Below are positions 61,653 through 64,000 of a DNA stretch of 64,000 nt, in pieces; within the stretch, counting starts at the first letter, position 1; each line of letters starts with the position of its first letter. Below the pieces are notes generated by a model. The model saw only the letters and a list, made by a program, of their open reading frames with translations, had not been told where the DNA came from and ran no database searches. This stretch comes from SCUB01 sp041918675 (GTDB lineage: Bacteria > Pseudomonadota > Alphaproteobacteria > Rhizobiales > Xanthobacteraceae). The stretch is taken from the NCBI GenBank assembly GCA_041918675.1, contig JAYRVF010000001.1, positions 62,001 to 126,000 of the forward strand, written 5' to 3'. Both the position numbers and the translations under genes were made by a program.

Positions 61653-62028
61653 TCCCATTATGGGTGAGCCGAGCGCGGCCTTGCGGCCGTCGACCGCGGG
61701 CGGTCGCTACTGGCGCCGACCCGGGGCGGCGCTGATGGGCGAGGGGCTTCGCGGCCCAACCGCATGCCGGCGCGCCCCGAAAGCGGGCGATTGGGGTGTC
61801 GGGCGCAAGTTCATGCTGCGAATCGCGGCTCGGATAGCACAAAGTCGACCTTCCAAGGCCATGAAATGTCGGAGAACGCCGTTGCGCGTCCGGCTCGATT
61901 TTGGCAATGTCCGCGCCGCTTTGGGAGCGCCCGGAACTGACACGGGCGTGCCGTAAACCGATCGTCCCGCCTGCCAAAATTGGCAAGGATCAATGCGTCG
62001 GGGACCTGTCAGATAAGGGGCTGATTTC
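61653..62028. other. 376-bp gap upstream of hppA
   Basis: TGCCAA-AA-TTGGCA (61972-61985), a short perfect palindrome 43 bp before the hppA ATG, is the only regulatory-looking site. No terminator for the MFS gene and no gene is visible. Confidence 0.45.

Positions 62029-64000
<1,972 letters not shown>

Overview
The window looks like core chromosome of an alphaproteobacterium in the order Hyphomicrobiales (Rhizobiales). The base composition is strongly GC-rich. The gene order (slt-dapA-mscL-smpB, rpoZ-rsh-pdxJ-acpS-lepB-rnc-era-recO-parC, glyA-nrdR-ribD-ribE-ribH-nusB-thiL, pyrB-pyrC'-plsY, LdtR-Ldt) and the Rhizobiales-type porin fit that order. I cannot place the genus from sequence alone.
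Layout. 1-3055 (minus): plsY (cut by the window start), a zinc-ligand-less dihydroorotase and pyrB. 3180-6277: AidB-type acyl-CoA dehydrogenase, an AEC-family permease and ruvX. 6485-12615: gatC, a 66-residue unknown protein, gatA, a patatin lipoprotein, a PIN-type toxin-antitoxin pair and gatB. 12616-15011: gene-poor, with a 29-residue Lys/Ala-rich protein, an attenuator-like terminator, a Sel1-repeat protein and tRNA-Ser(GCT). 15162-19281: an FkbM methyltransferase, then a 3-kb lower-GC insert (capsular-type glycosyltransferase, sulfotransferase) bounded by perfect 110-bp copies of the 3' end of livF. 19174-25726: a five-gene Liv-type ABC importer, a C_GCAxxG_C_C redox protein and a short MetE-like methyltransferase. 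26531-29488: a porin with a very clear terminator, a decayed HicBA-type module and an alpha/beta hydrolase. 29502-36317: lytic transglycosylase, dapA, mscL, smpB, a family-5 uracil-DNA glycosylase, a NYN-domain nuclease and rpoZ. 36573-46548: rsh, pdxJ, acpS, lepB, rnc, era, recO, a small secreted protein and parC. 46549-48514: an AT-rich promoter region with a minisatellite encoding pentapeptide-repeat fragments, then mntH. 48536-54219: bpt, an RDD protein, hemB, a DUF6163-like protein, ldtR and its partner L,D-transpeptidase. 54612-64000: glyA, nrdR, the riboflavin operon, nusB, thiL, an MFS permease and hppA (cut by the window end).
How the genes work together. Most of the window is housekeeping: pyrimidine, lysine, haem, riboflavin, thiamine, PLP and phospholipid synthesis; Asn/Gln-tRNA amidation; ribosome rescue; RNA processing; the stringent response; chromosome decatenation; cell-wall remodelling. 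Accessory material sits at a few points: the DUF7662/PIN module between gatA and gatB, the direct-repeat-bounded surface-polysaccharide insert, the broken HicA toxin and the repeat-filled leader of mntH. I did not find a CRISPR array, prophage, transposase or secondary-metabolite cluster, and I see no clear multi-gene system of an unknown kind. The best candidates for something new are the 110-bp repeat structure, the antitoxin architecture next to gatB, the hidden Lys-rich gene with its downstream attenuator-like RNA, and the mntH leader.
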